Positions 7,112 through 16,455 of a stretch of DNA of 39,855 nucleotides are shown here, one piece after another; positions within the stretch are counted from its first letter, which is position 1; each line of letters starts with the position of its first letter. The stretch lies in NCBI GenBank assembly GCA_016191645.1, contig JACPVQ010000082.1, positions 1 to 39,855 on the forward strand, written 5' to 3'. Origin of the DNA: Candidatus Solibacter usitatus (lineage in GTDB: Bacteria > Acidobacteriota > Terriglobia > Bryobacterales > Bryobacteraceae). The notes under the pieces were generated by a model that was not told the origin of the DNA, ran no database searches, and saw only the letters and a program-made list of their open reading frames with translations. The position numbers and the translations under genes were made by a program.

Positions 7112-9380
7112 ATGGATTTGTCCTTCCGTGTAGAAGCACATCTCCGCGGCACAGTAACCAAACTGCTGCTTGCGCTGACCTTGCTGTCACTTCTGCCTCT
7201 CTCCCTGTTCGCTCAACAACATGGCGGCGGAGAAGCGAATCTCATCTTGCCGGACCTGAGCAAGGCGAGCTTTCTCGGCTTTGACGGCCGCACGTTCCTG
7301 ATGATCGGTCTTGTCGTGAGTGCGCTGGGACTCATGTTCGGGCTGGTAATTTACAAACAGCTGCAGAACATGCCCGTGCATTCCTCCATGAGAGAGATCT
7401 CGGAGTTGATTTACGAGACCTGCAAGACCTACCTCACTACGCAGGGCAAGTTCCTGATGATCCTGGAGATCTTCATTGGTGCGATCATCCTGTTCTACTT
7501 CGGCGTGCTGCAGCACATGGAGGCCTTCAAAGTAGCCATCATTCTGTTCTTCAGTCTGGTGGGAATTGCGGGCAGTTACGCCGTGGCGTGGTTCGGAATC
7601 CGCGTCAACACCTTCGCCAACTCGCGCACGGCGTTTGCGAGCCTCCGCGGCAAGCCGTTCCCCTGCTACGACATTCCGCTGCGCGCCGGCATGAGCATCG
7701 GCATGTTGCTCATCTCCGTCGAGTTGATGATCATGCTGATCATTCTGTTATTCATCCCCGGTGACTATGCCGGCTCCTGCTTCATCGGCTTCGCCATCGG
7801 CGAATCGTTGGGTGCGGCGGCGTTGCGCGTGGCCGGCGGTATCTTCACGAAGATCGCCGACATCGGCGCGGACCTGATGAAGATCGTGTTCAAGATCAAA
7901 GAAGACGACGTGCGCAACCCCGGCGTGATCGCCGATTGCACGGGCGACAACGCCGGCGATTCCGTCGGACCGAGCGCCGATGGCTTCGAAACGTATGGCG
8001 TTACCGGCGTTGCCCTGATCAGCTTCATCCTGCTGGCCGTGCGAGACCCGCTGGTTCAGGTGCAGCTTCTCGTGTGGATCTTCACCATGCGCGTCATGAT
8101 GGTGGTCGCTTCCGTTGGCTCCTACCTCATCAATGGGATGCTGGCGAAGGCGAAGTACCAGAATGTTGACAAGATGAACTTCGAAGCTCCTCTGACGACC
8201 CTCGTCTGGCTCACTTCCATCATTTCCGTCGCGCTGACCTATGTTGTGTCCGCCCTATTGATTCCGAATCTCGGCGGTGACGATTCGTTGTGGTGGAAGC
8301 TCTCCACTGTCATCACTTGCGGAACGTTGGCAGGAGCCATCATCCCCGAACTTGTGAAGGTCTTCACCTCCACCGAATCGCGTCACGTGCGCGAAGTGGT
8401 CACGAGTTCCCGCGAAGGCGGCGCGTCGCTGAACATTCTATCCGGGCTTGTTGCCGGCAACTTCAGCGCATATTGGCTCGGCATGAGCATCCTCGCGCTC
8501 ATGACGATCGCCTATCACGTCAGTTCCATGGGAATGGGCAGCCTGATGCTCGCGCCGGCCGTGTTTGCCTTCGGCCTGGTCGCCTTCGGATTCCTCGGCA
8601 TGGGCCCGGTGACCATCGCCGTCGACAGCTACGGCCCGGTAACCGACAACGCGCAATCCGTGTACGAACTGTCCATGATCGAAACGCTGCCGGAGATTGA
8701 GAAGGACCTCAAAAAGAACTTTGGTTTCGACGTAAAGTTCGAGGCGGCGAAACAGCACCTGGAAGAAAACGACGGCGCGGGTAATACGTTCAAGGCCACG
8801 GCAAAGCCGGTGCTGATCGGTACCGCGGTGGTTGGCGCAACGACAATGATCTTCTCCATCATCGTGATGTTGACGGAAGGTCTGAAAACGGAGTTGCTCT
8901 CCAACCTGTCGATACTGCATCCACGCCCAGAAGGGCATGTTCAACATCTTCCTGACGGTGTTCTTCGCGACTCTTGCATTCGCATTCTTTGAACCCTACT
9001 ACTTCATCGGATATCTCATCTCCATCGCGCTGTTCGGTTTGTACCAAGCCATCTTCATGGCCAATGCGGGCGGCGCTTGGGATAACGCGAAGAAGATTGT
9101 GGAGACGGAATTGAAGGCGAAGGGCACCGATCTTCATGCTGCGACGGTCGTCGGCGATACCGTTGGCGATCCGTTCAAAGACACTTCATCGGTGGCGATG
9201 AATCCGATCATCAAATTCACAACTCTGTTCGGATTGCTGGCCGTCGAGTTGGCGGTTTCATTGACCAAGGAACAGGGCGCACATTTCAGCACCATGCTGG
9301 GAGCGGCGTTCCTGGCGGTCTCCGTCTTCTTTGTCTACCGCAGTTTCTACGGAATGAGTATCGGCGCGGCGAAAGAGTAG
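7112..9380 (+). pseudogene. hppA: Membrane-bound proton/sodium-pumping pyrophosphatase, interrupted by an internal deletion with frameshift
   Basis: Family members hydrolyse pyrophosphate in the inner membrane and pump H+ or Na+ outward. The first frame (7112 to about 8920) has a signal-like N-terminus ending LFAQQ, many membrane segments, the DIGADL motif and GDNAGDSVGPSADGFE near residue 280, and YGPVTDN before the loop GNTFKA (557-562). Lys561 sits where potassium-independent pumps carry Lys instead of Ala. The second frame (about 8916-9380) holds the normal C-terminus: AQKGMFNIF, FMANAGGAWDNAKK, and GDTVGDPFKDTSS. The junction LSILH / HAQKGM lacks roughly 60 residues (one membrane helix and a loop) expected in the family and shifts frame. 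GGAGG at 7096-7100 supports ATG 7112. The gene is inactive unless the break is a sequence or assembly error. Confidence 0.85.
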
Positions 9381-9383
9381 GGT

Positions 9384-10355
9384 TTATCCAACCAGCCGCG
9401 CAACATCCTTGGCGAAGTAGGTGAGGATGAAATCCGCGCCTGCGCGGCGGATGGAAGTGAGCGACTCGATGATGGTGCGGTCCAGATCGAGCCAGCCGTT
9501 TCCCGCCGCCGCCATGATCATGCTGAACTCGCCGCTTACTTGATAAGCCCCCAGGGGAAGGTCGAAGCGGTCTCGCGCCATGCGGATGATGTCCAGGTAG
9601 GGGCCCGCCGGCTTGACCATAATCATGTCCGCGCCTTCTTCCACATCGAGGGCGATTTCACGCATCGCCTCGCGTGCATTGGCCGGGTCCATCTGATAGC
9701 TGCGGCGGTCTCCGAATTGGGGCGTCGATTCGGCGGCTTCGCGAAACGGGCCGTAGAAGGCTGAAGCGTACTTGGCGGCGTAGCTCAGGATGGGCGTGTT
9801 GGGAAAGCCGGCATCGTCAAGACCTCTGCGAATCGCCGCGACGCGGCCGTCCATCATGTCGGATGGCGCGACGATGTCGGCACCGGCACGCACATGGGAA
9901 ACCGCGGATCGGGTAAGCCAATCGAGAGTTGTGTCGTTATCCACATCGTTATCGATAACCTTGCCGCAATGCCCGTGGCTGGTGTACTCGCAATTGCACA
10001 CGTCGGTCACAACCAACAACTTCGGCACCGCCCGCTTGATGGCGCGAACCGCTTCCTGGACAATGCCGTGATCGTGATACGCGCCGGAGGCGTCCTCGTC
10101 CTTCGTGGAGGGAATGCCGAACAGGATTATGCCGCCGATCCCCAGCGAGTGAATGAGTTCGCACTCGCGCACGGCCACGTCGATGGACATCTGCGCATTG
10201 CCGGGCATGCTGCCGATTTCGCGCCGGACATCTTCGCCCGTGCAAATAAACAACGGCATGATGCAGTCGCCGGCGTTGAGACCCGTCTCGCGAACCAGGC
10301 TGCGCAATTCCGCCGAAGCGCGAGTGCGCCGCATGCGTTGAATGGGAAACGCCAT
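9384..10355 (-). CDS. hemB: Delta-aminolevulinic acid dehydratase (porphobilinogen synthase)
   Basis: The 323-residue, full-length enzyme condenses two 5-aminolevulinate molecules to porphobilinogen in tetrapyrrole synthesis in the cytoplasm. The zinc site is of the three-Cys type: C120, C122 and C130 in [14 protein letters not shown]. The two active-site lysines are K195 ([17 protein letters not shown]) and K248 ([11 protein letters not shown]), the latter forming the Schiff base. The gene starts 9 nt after the queA stop, with TGAGGA before the ATG, so queA and hemB are probably co-transcribed. It converges on the hppA remnant with only 3 bp between stops and no visible terminator. Confidence 0.97.
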   Translation of the reverse strand: MAFPIQRMRRTRASAELRSLVRETGLNAGDCIMPLFICTGEDVRREIGSMPGNAQMSIDVAVRECELIHSLGIGGIILFGIPSTKDEDASGAYHDHGIVQEAVRAIKRAVPKLLVVTDVCNCEYTSHGHCGKVIDNDVDNDTTLDWLTRSAVSHVRAGADIVAPSDMMDGRVAAIRRGLDDAGFPNTPILSYAAKYASAFYGPFREAAESTPQFGDRRSYQMDPANAREAMREIALDVEEGADMIMVKPAGPYLDIIRMARDRFDLPLGAYQVSGEFSMIMAAAGNGWLDLDRTIIESLTSIRRAGADFILTYFAKDVARLVG

Positions 10356-10364
10356 TCCTCAACT

Positions 10365-11372
10365 TTACACGATGAGCATGCAATCGCCGTAGGAGTAGAA
10401 GCGGTATCCGGCGGCGACGGCGTGGCGATAGGCATCGAGGATAAGATCCTTGCCGCCGAAGGAACAGACCAGGATCAACAGGCTCGATTGCGGCAGATGG
10501 AAATTGGTGAGCATCGCGCCGGTGCATAGAAACTGGAAACCGGGCGAGATGAAGAGGTCCGTTTCCCCGCAGAGAGCATTCCAGCCGCTGGAGGCGGCGG
10601 TTTCCAGTGTCCGCACGGTGGTGGTCCCAACTGCGACTACACGCGAGGCCGCGCGGATTGCCGCCACGGATTCCGGCGCGATCGTGTACGACTCGCTGTG
10701 CAACCGCACGGCTTCAACTGTTTCGCTCTGCAACGGCTGAAACGTGCCGAGTCCTGTGTGGAGAGTAACGCGGGCGATGGGCACATCGAACGCGGCAAGC
10801 AGTTCCGGTGTGAAATGAAGTCCGGCAGTGGGAGCGGCGACGGAGCCTGGGGAAGCTGCGTAGACGGTTTGGTAGCGCGTCGCATCGTCGGATGTATCAG
10901 GCCGCCGGATGTATGGAGGGAGCGGTGTGTGCCCAACCTCGGAAATAGCTTCATGAAGATCGCCGTCGACGTGAAAGCGCAGAATGCGCTCGCCGTTGGA
11001 TCCGCGCCCGATGATTTCGGCGGACAATCGCGGTGAGAAGAGGATTCGCTCGCCGCTGCGAAGCTTCCGTCCCGGACGGGCGAGCGCAAGCCACGTTAGC
11101 GGATCCGGCCCCGACGGTTTCACCAGCAGCACTTCGATTTGACCGGAGAATCCCTCGCGATGCCCATAGAGACGCGCGGGCAGAACTTTGGAGTCATTGA
11201 GAGCCAAACAGTCGCCGTGTTGGAGAAAATCGCGCAGATCGCGAAACTGGCAGTCTGTGTAGCGCTCCTCTTTCCGCGAGACAACGAGCATGCGAGAAGC
11301 GGAGCGATCCGGCAATGGGTGTTGAGCGATAGAGGATTCCGGCAGGTGAAAGTCGAATTCGGAGACAAGCAC
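10365..11372 (-). CDS. queA: tRNA S-adenosylmethionine ribosyltransferase-isomerase
   Basis: The 335-residue cytoplasmic enzyme transfers and isomerises the ribosyl part of SAM onto preQ1-modified tRNA to give epoxyqueuosine. Conserved stretches include the N-terminal [46 protein letters not shown], and [11 protein letters not shown]; the C-terminal [18 protein letters not shown] is typical. The open frame extends upstream to 11555, but homologs start at (M)[10 protein letters not shown], so GTG at 11372 is chosen. This leaves just 20 bp to the divergent tsaD start. The reading frame ends 9 nt before hemB. Other queuosine genes nearby are the QueD-like pair at 17043-17867 and folE. Confidence 0.95.
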   Translation of the reverse strand: MLVSEFDFHLPESSIAQHPLPDRSASRMLVVSRKEERYTDCQFRDLRDFLQHGDCLALNDSKVLPARLYGHREGFSGQIEVLLVKPSGPDPLTWLALARPGRKLRSGERILFSPRLSAEIIGRGSNGERILRFHVDGDLHEAISEVGHTPLPPYIRRPDTSDDATRYQTVYAASPGSVAAPTAGLHFTPELLAAFDVPIARVTLHTGLGTFQPLQSETVEAVRLHSESYTIAPESVAAIRAASRVVAVGTTTVRTLETAASSGWNALCGETDLFISPGFQFLCTGAMLTNFHLPQSSLLILVCSFGGKDLILDAYRHAVAAGYRFYSYGDCMLIV

Positions 11373-11380
11373 TCTGCCGC

Positions 11381-11387
11381 TACAATA
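11381..11387. promoter_or_regulatory. Symmetric -10 region shared by divergent queA and tsaD
   Basis: The sequence GCTACAATAGC reads TACAAT on the plus strand (11381-11386), 6 nt before the tsaD TTG. It reads TATTGT on the minus strand (11387-11382), 9 nt before the queA GTG. With only 20 bp between the two start codons, one near-palindromic -10 appears to serve both directions and both messages would be almost leaderless. No -35 of good quality is visible on either side. Confidence 0.45.
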
Positions 11388-11392
11388 GCAAC

Positions 11393-12460
11393 TTGCGGAT
11401 TCTCGGCATAGAATCGTCGTGCGACGAAACGGCTGCGGCCGTAGTGGAGGATGGCCGCCGAATCCTATCGAGCGTCGTGGCGTCGCAACTGGATGTCCAC
11501 GGCAAGTACGGCGGCGTGGTGCCGGAGCTCGCCTCGCGCGAGCATCTGCGGGCAATCACGTTGGTAACGCGCCAAGCGATGGAACAGGCCGGATGCTCCT
11601 ATAGCGAGTTGCATGCGGTTGCGGCAACGGAAGGGCCGGGGCTGGTCGGGTCTCTTCTAGTGGGATTGACGTACGCCAAAGCCATCTGCTTTTCACGCGG
11701 GCTGCCGTTGATCGGTGTGAACCATATCGAAGGGCATATCCACGCAGTTGCCATGGATGCCGGAAATGATTTGCAGTTTCCAGCTGTTGCATTGGTAGTG
11801 AGCGGCGGCCACACGCACCTCTTCGAAATGCGCGAGGGCTATTTGTACCGGCTATTGGGGAAGACTCGCGATGACGCCGCCGGTGAGGCGTATGACAAAG
11901 TCGCCAAACTGCTGGGATATGAGTACCCCGGCGGACCAGTGTTGGATCGGCTCGCGGACTTTGGCGATCCTCGCGGCGTTCGTTTCTCCAAGGTGAAGAT
12001 GAAGGGCAATCCGCTCGACTTCAGCTTCAGTGGATTGAAGACTGCCGTTCTGCGGTGGGTGGAAGCGCATGCGATGGAAGAGGAGATCACAGCGCGGCGT
12101 GTGCTCCTGCGGGAGACGCCAAGACCCACCATGGAACAATGGATTGCATTGACTCCGAAGTCGACGTTGGACCTGATTGCCTCGTTTCAGGCAACGGTGA
12201 TTGAGGAGTTGCTGAGCCGTGCACAGGCCGCGGCGGAGGAGATCGGTGCGCGATCCATTGCCATTTCCGGCGGCGTTGCCTGCAATAGGGGATTGCGAAC
12301 CGCCGCCCGCAGGTTGTCATGCCCCGCGCTGTTCCCAACTCCTGCGCTCTCCACCGATAATGCTGCGATGATTGCCGCAGCCGCCTATCCGAAACTGCAA
12401 CGCGGCGAATCCTCGCCCATGTCGTTGCGCGCAAAAGCGTCCCTGGCCCTCGCGCCGTAG
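11393..12460 (+). CDS. tsaD: tRNA N6-threonylcarbamoyladenosine transferase subunit TsaD
   Basis: The 355-residue, full-length product carries out the last step of t6A37 synthesis in tRNAs decoding ANN codons, working with TsaB and TsaE (not in this window). The N-terminus [19 protein letters not shown] is diagnostic. The metal-binding HxEGH motif (H111, H115 in NHIEGHIHA), [27 protein letters not shown] and the C-terminal STDNAAM are all present. The start codon is TTG at 11393, since no ATG or GTG precedes the conserved start. TACAAT lies 6 nt upstream and no ribosome-binding site is present, suggesting a leaderless message. It is divergent from queA. Confidence 0.96.
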   Translation: MRILGIESSCDETAAAVVEDGRRILSSVVASQLDVHGKYGGVVPELASREHLRAITLVTRQAMEQAGCSYSELHAVAATEGPGLVGSLLVGLTYAKAICFSRGLPLIGVNHIEGHIHAVAMDAGNDLQFPAVALVVSGGHTHLFEMREGYLYRLLGKTRDDAAGEAYDKVAKLLGYEYPGGPVLDRLADFGDPRGVRFSKVKMKGNPLDFSFSGLKTAVLRWVEAHAMEEEITARRVLLRETPRPTMEQWIALTPKSTLDLIASFQATVIEELLSRAQAAAEEIGARSIAISGGVACNRGLRTAARRLSCPALFPTPALSTDNAAMIAAAAYPKLQRGESSPMSLRAKASLALAP

Positions 12461-12573
12461 CAGGCTTTCTGAGAAGAAATCGCACAGAGGCCACTCTATA
12501 GCTAGGCCACCTACATGCGATTCGACGCCACGCTTAAGGAACTGATCCAGGCAAGGGTTCCAAGATCATTGAA

Positions 12574-13152
12574 ATGCTGACGGGCCAGCCTGTCGTCGAA
12601 TGGCTGAATATCGAATTGCCGATGGTGACTTCGCTACGCTCCGATCTTCTCGCATTACTTGCGGACGGGAACTACTTTCACACGGAACTGCAGAGCGAGA
12701 ACGAGCGCGACATGCCCGAGAGGCTATTGCTGTACGGACTTCTGTTCAAACGCAGGTTGGGAAAGTTCCCCCAACAAATGGTCTTGTATGTCGGAGAAGC
12801 CCCGATTACAATGCCGACGGTTTGGCAGGAAGGATCGGGCCGTTATGAGATTGTTTGCCGCGACATTCGGGACCTGGACGGAGATGTCCTGATGGCGAGC
12901 CCGGTCCTTGAGAACAAGAACAAACTGTTTGGGGATGTGTTCCGGAATGGAAAAATGGAGGGGTTGGCGGAGGGAAAGGCGGAAGGTGCGGCGGAAGGCA
13001 AGGCTGGTCTCCTGCTGCGGCTTCTGACCAAACGTTTCGGCCCGCTTCCCGTTTGGGTTGAGGAACGTCTGGCATCTGCCACATCGGAATCGCTCGATTT
13101 GCTCAGCGACCGTCTTCTCGATGCAGGCACCATAGACGAGATTTTCCGTTAA
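12574..13152 (+). CDS. Rpn-family PD-(D/E)XK nuclease-like protein with frameshifted 5' end
   Basis: The 192-residue frame contains SLRSDLLALLADG and the catalytic-type HTELQSENE (D ... ExQ pattern of the Rpn/transposase-31-like PD-(D/E)XK group). A G/E/K-rich linker (GLAEGKAEGAAEGKAG) and a helical tail ending DRLLDAGTIDEIF follow. The normal start MRFDATLKELIQ is encoded just upstream from ATG 12515, but in another frame. Loss of one G near 12550 separates it from GKGSKIIEMLTGQP. The upstream peptide ends at TGA 12578-12580, which overlaps the ATG at 12574, so reinitiation could still give a shortened product missing the first helix. The 3' end overlaps the convergent DUF4197 gene by 4 bp. 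Confidence 0.75.
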   Translation: MLTGQPVVEWLNIELPMVTSLRSDLLALLADGNYFHTELQSENERDMPERLLLYGLLFKRRLGKFPQQMVLYVGEAPITMPTVWQEGSGRYEIVCRDIRDLDGDVLMASPVLENKNKLFGDVFRNGKMEGLAEGKAEGAAEGKAGLLLRLLTKRFGPLPVWVEERLASATSESLDLLSDRLLDAGTIDEIFR

Positions 13153-13859
13153 CGGCCGCCAAACACTTCTCTCAGCAGTCCCGTAACTCTCGCGGCAGGG
13201 TCCGTTCTGATCTTCTTCTCCTCCTGCCCAACCATGTAGAAAAGTCCATCCAGCGCCTTGCCCACCACGTAATTGTCCAGCTCCAGTTTCTCCAATCGCA
13301 GCAGCGGCATCTTTTGCACGCGCCCTAGGAATTCGTTGTACGTCTTTGTGACTCCAACCTCCGCCATCGCTTCGGAAACCGGCGGTTTGAATGCCGTTGT
13401 CAGTTTGTCCGTGGTTGTTGATTTGAAGAAGTCCGTTGCGGCTGTATTGCCCCCGGTAAGGATGTTCTTGGCGTCTGTAAATGTCATCTGCTTGATGGCA
13501 TCGACGAAAATGTTCTTCGCCAGCGGCGCTGCCTTCTCAGCGGCTCGATTCATTCCCAACACCAACTGGTCAAGCACTCCACCCATGCCCGCGAATTTGA
13601 GCCCGGTTTCCACTGTCTTGAAGCTTTTCGGCAAAAGGATCTTCACGGCCTCATTTTTGAAGTAGCCGTCGGGCTTCGCAAGGATGCCCACAGCGTTCGT
13701 AATGCCAATGGACAACGCTTCCTTCAATCCGCCGGACGTCTTGTCTCCACTGCCGCCCTTGCCGCCGATGCGGCTGAGAATCCGGTCCAATTGCGCGGCG
13801 GCCGGGATGGGAGCGATTGCGGCCACAAGAAAAGTCCGTCGTCCAGTGGAAGTGATCAT
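13149..13859 (-). CDS. DUF4197 domain exported protein
   Basis: The 236-residue product has a Tat-like N-terminus (TGRRTFLVAAIAPIPAAAQ), then a long stretch matching DUF4197: GLKEALSIGITNAV, GYFKNEAVKILLPKSF, and MTFTDAKNILTGGNTAATDFF, followed by LDGLFYMVGQEEKKIRTDPAARVTGLLREVF at the end. Family members are periplasmic or lipoprotein helical proteins of unknown function. The open frame extends upstream, but M at 13859 starts the signal. GATAAT lies only 6 nt before that ATG, implying a leaderless message. It is divergent from the patatin gene. Confidence 0.85.
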   Translation of the reverse strand: MITSTGRRTFLVAAIAPIPAAAQLDRILSRIGGKGGSGDKTSGGLKEALSIGITNAVGILAKPDGYFKNEAVKILLPKSFKTVETGLKFAGMGGVLDQLVLGMNRAAEKAAPLAKNIFVDAIKQMTFTDAKNILTGGNTAATDFFKSTTTDKLTTAFKPPVSEAMAEVGVTKTYNEFLGRVQKMPLLRLEKLELDNYVVGKALDGLFYMVGQEEKKIRTDPAARVTGLLREVFGGR

Positions 13860-13865
13860 GCATGC

Positions 13866-13871
13866 ATTATC
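13866..13871 (-). promoter_or_regulatory. Candidate -10 (GATAAT), leaderless position before DUF4197 gene
   Basis: GATAAT on the minus strand is followed by 6 nt (GCATGC) and the ATG at 13859. No room exists for a ribosome-binding site after the predicted transcription start. Confidence 0.45.
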
Positions 13872-13901
13872 CCGCAATGGGCCATGCCGGTAAGATGAAT
13901 T

Positions 13902-14684
13902 GTGGTCATGGAAAAGAAGAATGCGTTGGTTCTCTCCGGAGGCGGTTTGTTCGGCGCGTGGCAGGTGGGCGCGTGGAGTGTGCTGCGGCAACATTGCCGG
14001 TTTGACGTAATCATCGGCGCGTCCATCGGGTCGCTGAACGGTTGGGCCATAGCGGGAGGGGCGGATCCTCGCGAGTTGGAAGAGCATTGGATAGAAGCAG
14101 CGTCGCAAGGAAGGATGAGGTTTCGAATTCCGTTGAGACCTCTTGACGGCTTGGTGGAGTTTTCACAGATCGAAGGTTTCATCCGCGGCATTCACGATGC
14201 CTACCGGCCGGAGGTGGAATTTCATGTTGTTCTCACGGAACTCATACGGCTGCGGCCAAGGATGGTGGAAGGCAGTCACGTGCATTGGAAGCATCTTGCA
14301 GCTTCTTGCGCTTTGTTGGGGCTGCTGCCGCAGCAGAGAATCGAAAAGGTACTTTACACCGATGGCGGGTTTCTTGGCGCGCTGCCGCTATGGGCCGCGG
14401 CGCGATGCGGAGCCACCAGCGTGATCGGTCTCAACGTCATGCCTCGCATGCCGTGGCCCGTGCGGGCCGTGTTGAAACCGGTGCGTGCCATCAGAGGCCG
14501 TCCTGTGAAGCCGGAGCAGGAGCGAACCGTTGTACTTGCTCCCAGCCGGTCGCTGGGGAATTGGAAAAACGCTTTTCTGTGGCAGCGGGCCCGCGTTCGC
14601 GAATGGATTGCGCAAGGACGCCGCGATGCGGAAGCCGCTTTGCTCGATGAGAACATTTCCTTGAGGCAATGTTTTGAGGCATAA
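13902..14684 (+). CDS. Patatin-like phospholipase
   Basis: The 260-residue product has the oxyanion-hole motif SGGGLFGAWQVG (residues 12-23), the nucleophile elbow GASIG with Ser41, and the catalytic Asp154 in YTDGGFLGALP. These form the Ser-Asp dyad that hydrolyses acyl chains of lipids. No signal peptide is visible, so a cytoplasmic or membrane-associated location is likely. The start is either GTG 13902 or ATG 13908; TAAGAT at 13891-13896 is 5 nt before the GTG. The stop TAA is followed 13 nt later by a small unknown gene on the same strand. Confidence 0.9.
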   Translation: MVMEKKNALVLSGGGLFGAWQVGAWSVLRQHCRFDVIIGASIGSLNGWAIAGGADPRELEEHWIEAASQGRMRFRIPLRPLDGLVEFSQIEGFIRGIHDAYRPEVEFHVVLTELIRLRPRMVEGSHVHWKHLAASCALLGLLPQQRIEKVLYTDGGFLGALPLWAAARCGATSVIGLNVMPRMPWPVRAVLKPVRAIRGRPVKPEQERTVVLAPSRSLGNWKNAFLWQRARVREWIAQGRRDAEAALLDENISLRQCFEA

Positions 14685-14697
14685 TAGGCATTCACGC

Positions 14698-15021
14698 ATG
14701 CCTTCCTACAAGATCTTCCGGATGAAAGAAAACGAGCGGCAACGCTTTCGCTGGGCTCCGCACTCCTCGGGCGCGACCATGGTCAAGCCCAGGGATTTCG
14801 ACGAGTGCGAAACGGTGGAAGCCGCCACTTTGTACACGGCGTGGAACCAACTGAAGAATTCCGATACGCCTTTGCAGGTTGGCGACATCCTTGCCGCACC
14901 GGACGACACGATGCAAATCTTGAAGTACATCGGATTTGAAGAGGCGCGTTGGCTGCTGCCGGAGGCGAAGCCCGTGCCGCTGCCGTTCGAAGAGCCCCAG
15001 GCCGCGGCCGCTTCAGTATAG
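14698..15021 (+). CDS. Small conserved-looking protein of unknown function
   Basis: I do not recognise the family. The 107-residue product is soluble and starts MPSYKIFRMKENERQRFRWAPH. A central segment DFDECETVEAATLYTAWNQLK and VGDILAAPDDTMQILKYIGFEEARW follow, and the end is Pro/Ala rich. It begins 13 nt after the patatin stop and its 3' end overlaps the convergent glcD gene by 9 bp. Codon use and composition match neighbouring genes, supporting a real gene. A role cannot be inferred. Confidence 0.65.
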   Translation: MPSYKIFRMKENERQRFRWAPHSSGATMVKPRDFDECETVEAATLYTAWNQLKNSDTPLQVGDILAAPDDTMQILKYIGFEEARWLLPEAKPVPLPFEEPQAAAASV

Positions 15022-16446
15022 ACTTCCGCCGGCGGTAAGCGGCTGTTGGCGGATCTCCAGACAACCTTTTCCCGTGGGCAGAACTTTGCCCGGGTTCAGC
15101 CTGCATTCCGGATCGAAAAGCGATTTGAAGCGCGCGATCATGTCGAGAGAATCGCCGTCGAACTGCCGCCCCATCAATTCCATCTTCTCCATGCCGACAC
15201 CATGTTCGCCGGTGATGGACCCACCGGAATCGACACAGAATTCCAGAATCTCCTCGCCCGCTTTGGCGGCCTTCTGAAGGTCTCCGGGTTTGCGATGGTC
15301 GAACAGAATAATGGGATGCAGATTCCCATCTCCGGCATGAAAGATATTGCTGATGATCAAGCCGTGCCGGGTGGCGATCTTCTCAATCTCGCGCAGCGTT
15401 GGAGCGACCTTCGTGCGCGGTACAACGCCGTCCTGCACGTAATAGGCGGGGCTGACGCGGCCCACTGCGCCGAACGCGTTCTTGCGGCCCTTCCAGAGCA
15501 GGTCGCGTTCCGCCGCCGATTTGGCGACGCGAAACTCGCGCGCGCGGCAGGAAGTGCAGACTTCCCGGATCTGCGCCAACTGGTCCTCCACAGCTTCGCT
15601 GAGCCCTTCCAATTCGATCAGCAGCACCGCCGCCGCATCCATCGGATATCCGGCGTGCGTGGCTTCCTCAACCATGCGCAGCATCACGCCGTCCAGCATC
15701 TCCACGGCCACCGGCGTAATGCTGCGCGCCGTGATCTCGGCAACTGTATCCGCGCAATCGCCGGCTTCGTTGTAGATAGCCAGACACGTCTTCACCACTT
15801 CAGGTTGGCGCATCAGGCGCACGATGATTTTCGTCACTAAGACCATGGTGCCTTCCGAACCCGTGAGCAGACCGCACAAATCGAAGCCCGGCGAATCCGG
15901 CTCCTTGCAGCCCACGTTCATCACAGATCCATCGGGCAGCACTACTTCCAGCCCAAGAACGTGATTCGTCGTGACCCCATAGGCGAGAGTATGCGGGCCG
16001 CCCGCGTTTTCCGAAACATTCCCGCCGATGGTACATGCCCGCTGGCTGGAAGGATCGGGTGCGTAGAAGTAATTCTGGGCCTGCACCGCCAGCGTGATGT
16101 CGAGATTCACGACGCCGGGCTGGAGCACCGCGCGTTCGTTTTCAAGATCGAGTTCCAAGATGCGATTCATGCGCGCAAACCCGATCATGACACCGCCTTG
16201 CCGTGGAATCGCGCCGCCGCTTAGCCCCGTTCCGGCGCCGCGGCCGACGATGGGGATGCCATGTTCCCGCGTGATCTTCACGATCGCGACAACCTCATCG
16301 GTGGTGCGCGGAAAAACCACCATCTCCGGTCTCGCCTTATCGACGCCGCCGTCGTATTCGTAAAGCGCAAGATCTTCGGGCCGGTGAAGAGAGCCGTGCG
16401 CGCCCGTGACGGCAGCGAGTTTCTGACGAACCGGGTCCGCGATCAC
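15013..16446 (-). CDS. glcD: FAD-linked oxidase, GlcD-type glycolate/D-lactate dehydrogenase subunit
   Basis: The 477-residue product is a full-length FAD-binding type 4 oxidoreductase. The N-terminal half has the FAD-binding P-loop region GRGAGTGLSGGA (about residues 67-78) and TIGGNVSENAGGPHTLAYGVT. The C-terminal half has FHAGDGNLHPIILFD and SITGEHGVGMEKMELM, the latter with the catalytic-region His. It oxidises 2-hydroxyacids such as glycolate or D-lactate; GlcE and GlcF subunits are not present here, so it could be a stand-alone D-lactate or glycolate dehydrogenase. GTG 16446 is preceded by TAGGAG, which overlaps the stop of the thioredoxin-like gene 9 nt upstream, so the two are translated from one transcript. 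Confidence 0.9.
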   Translation of the reverse strand: MIADPVRQKLAAVTGAHGSLHRPEDLALYEYDGGVDKARPEMVVFPRTTDEVVAIVKITREHGIPIVGRGAGTGLSGGAIPRQGGVMIGFARMNRILELDLENERAVLQPGVVNLDITLAVQAQNYFYAPDPSSQRACTIGGNVSENAGGPHTLAYGVTTNHVLGLEVVLPDGSVMNVGCKEPDSPGFDLCGLLTGSEGTMVLVTKIIVRLMRQPEVVKTCLAIYNEAGDCADTVAEITARSITPVAVEMLDGVMLRMVEEATHAGYPMDAAAVLLIELEGLSEAVEDQLAQIREVCTSCRAREFRVAKSAAERDLLWKGRKNAFGAVGRVSPAYYVQDGVVPRTKVAPTLREIEKIATRHGLIISNIFHAGDGNLHPIILFDHRKPGDLQKAAKAGEEILEFCVDSGGSITGEHGVGMEKMELMGRQFDGDSLDMIARFKSLFDPECRLNPGKVLPTGKGCLEIRQQPLTAGGSLY

Positions 16447-16455
16447 GTGGATCTC

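Noticed and set aside
15046-15840. 264-codon plus-strand frame opposite glcD
   Set aside because: It is the complement-frame shadow of a conserved enzyme and has no recognisable domain.
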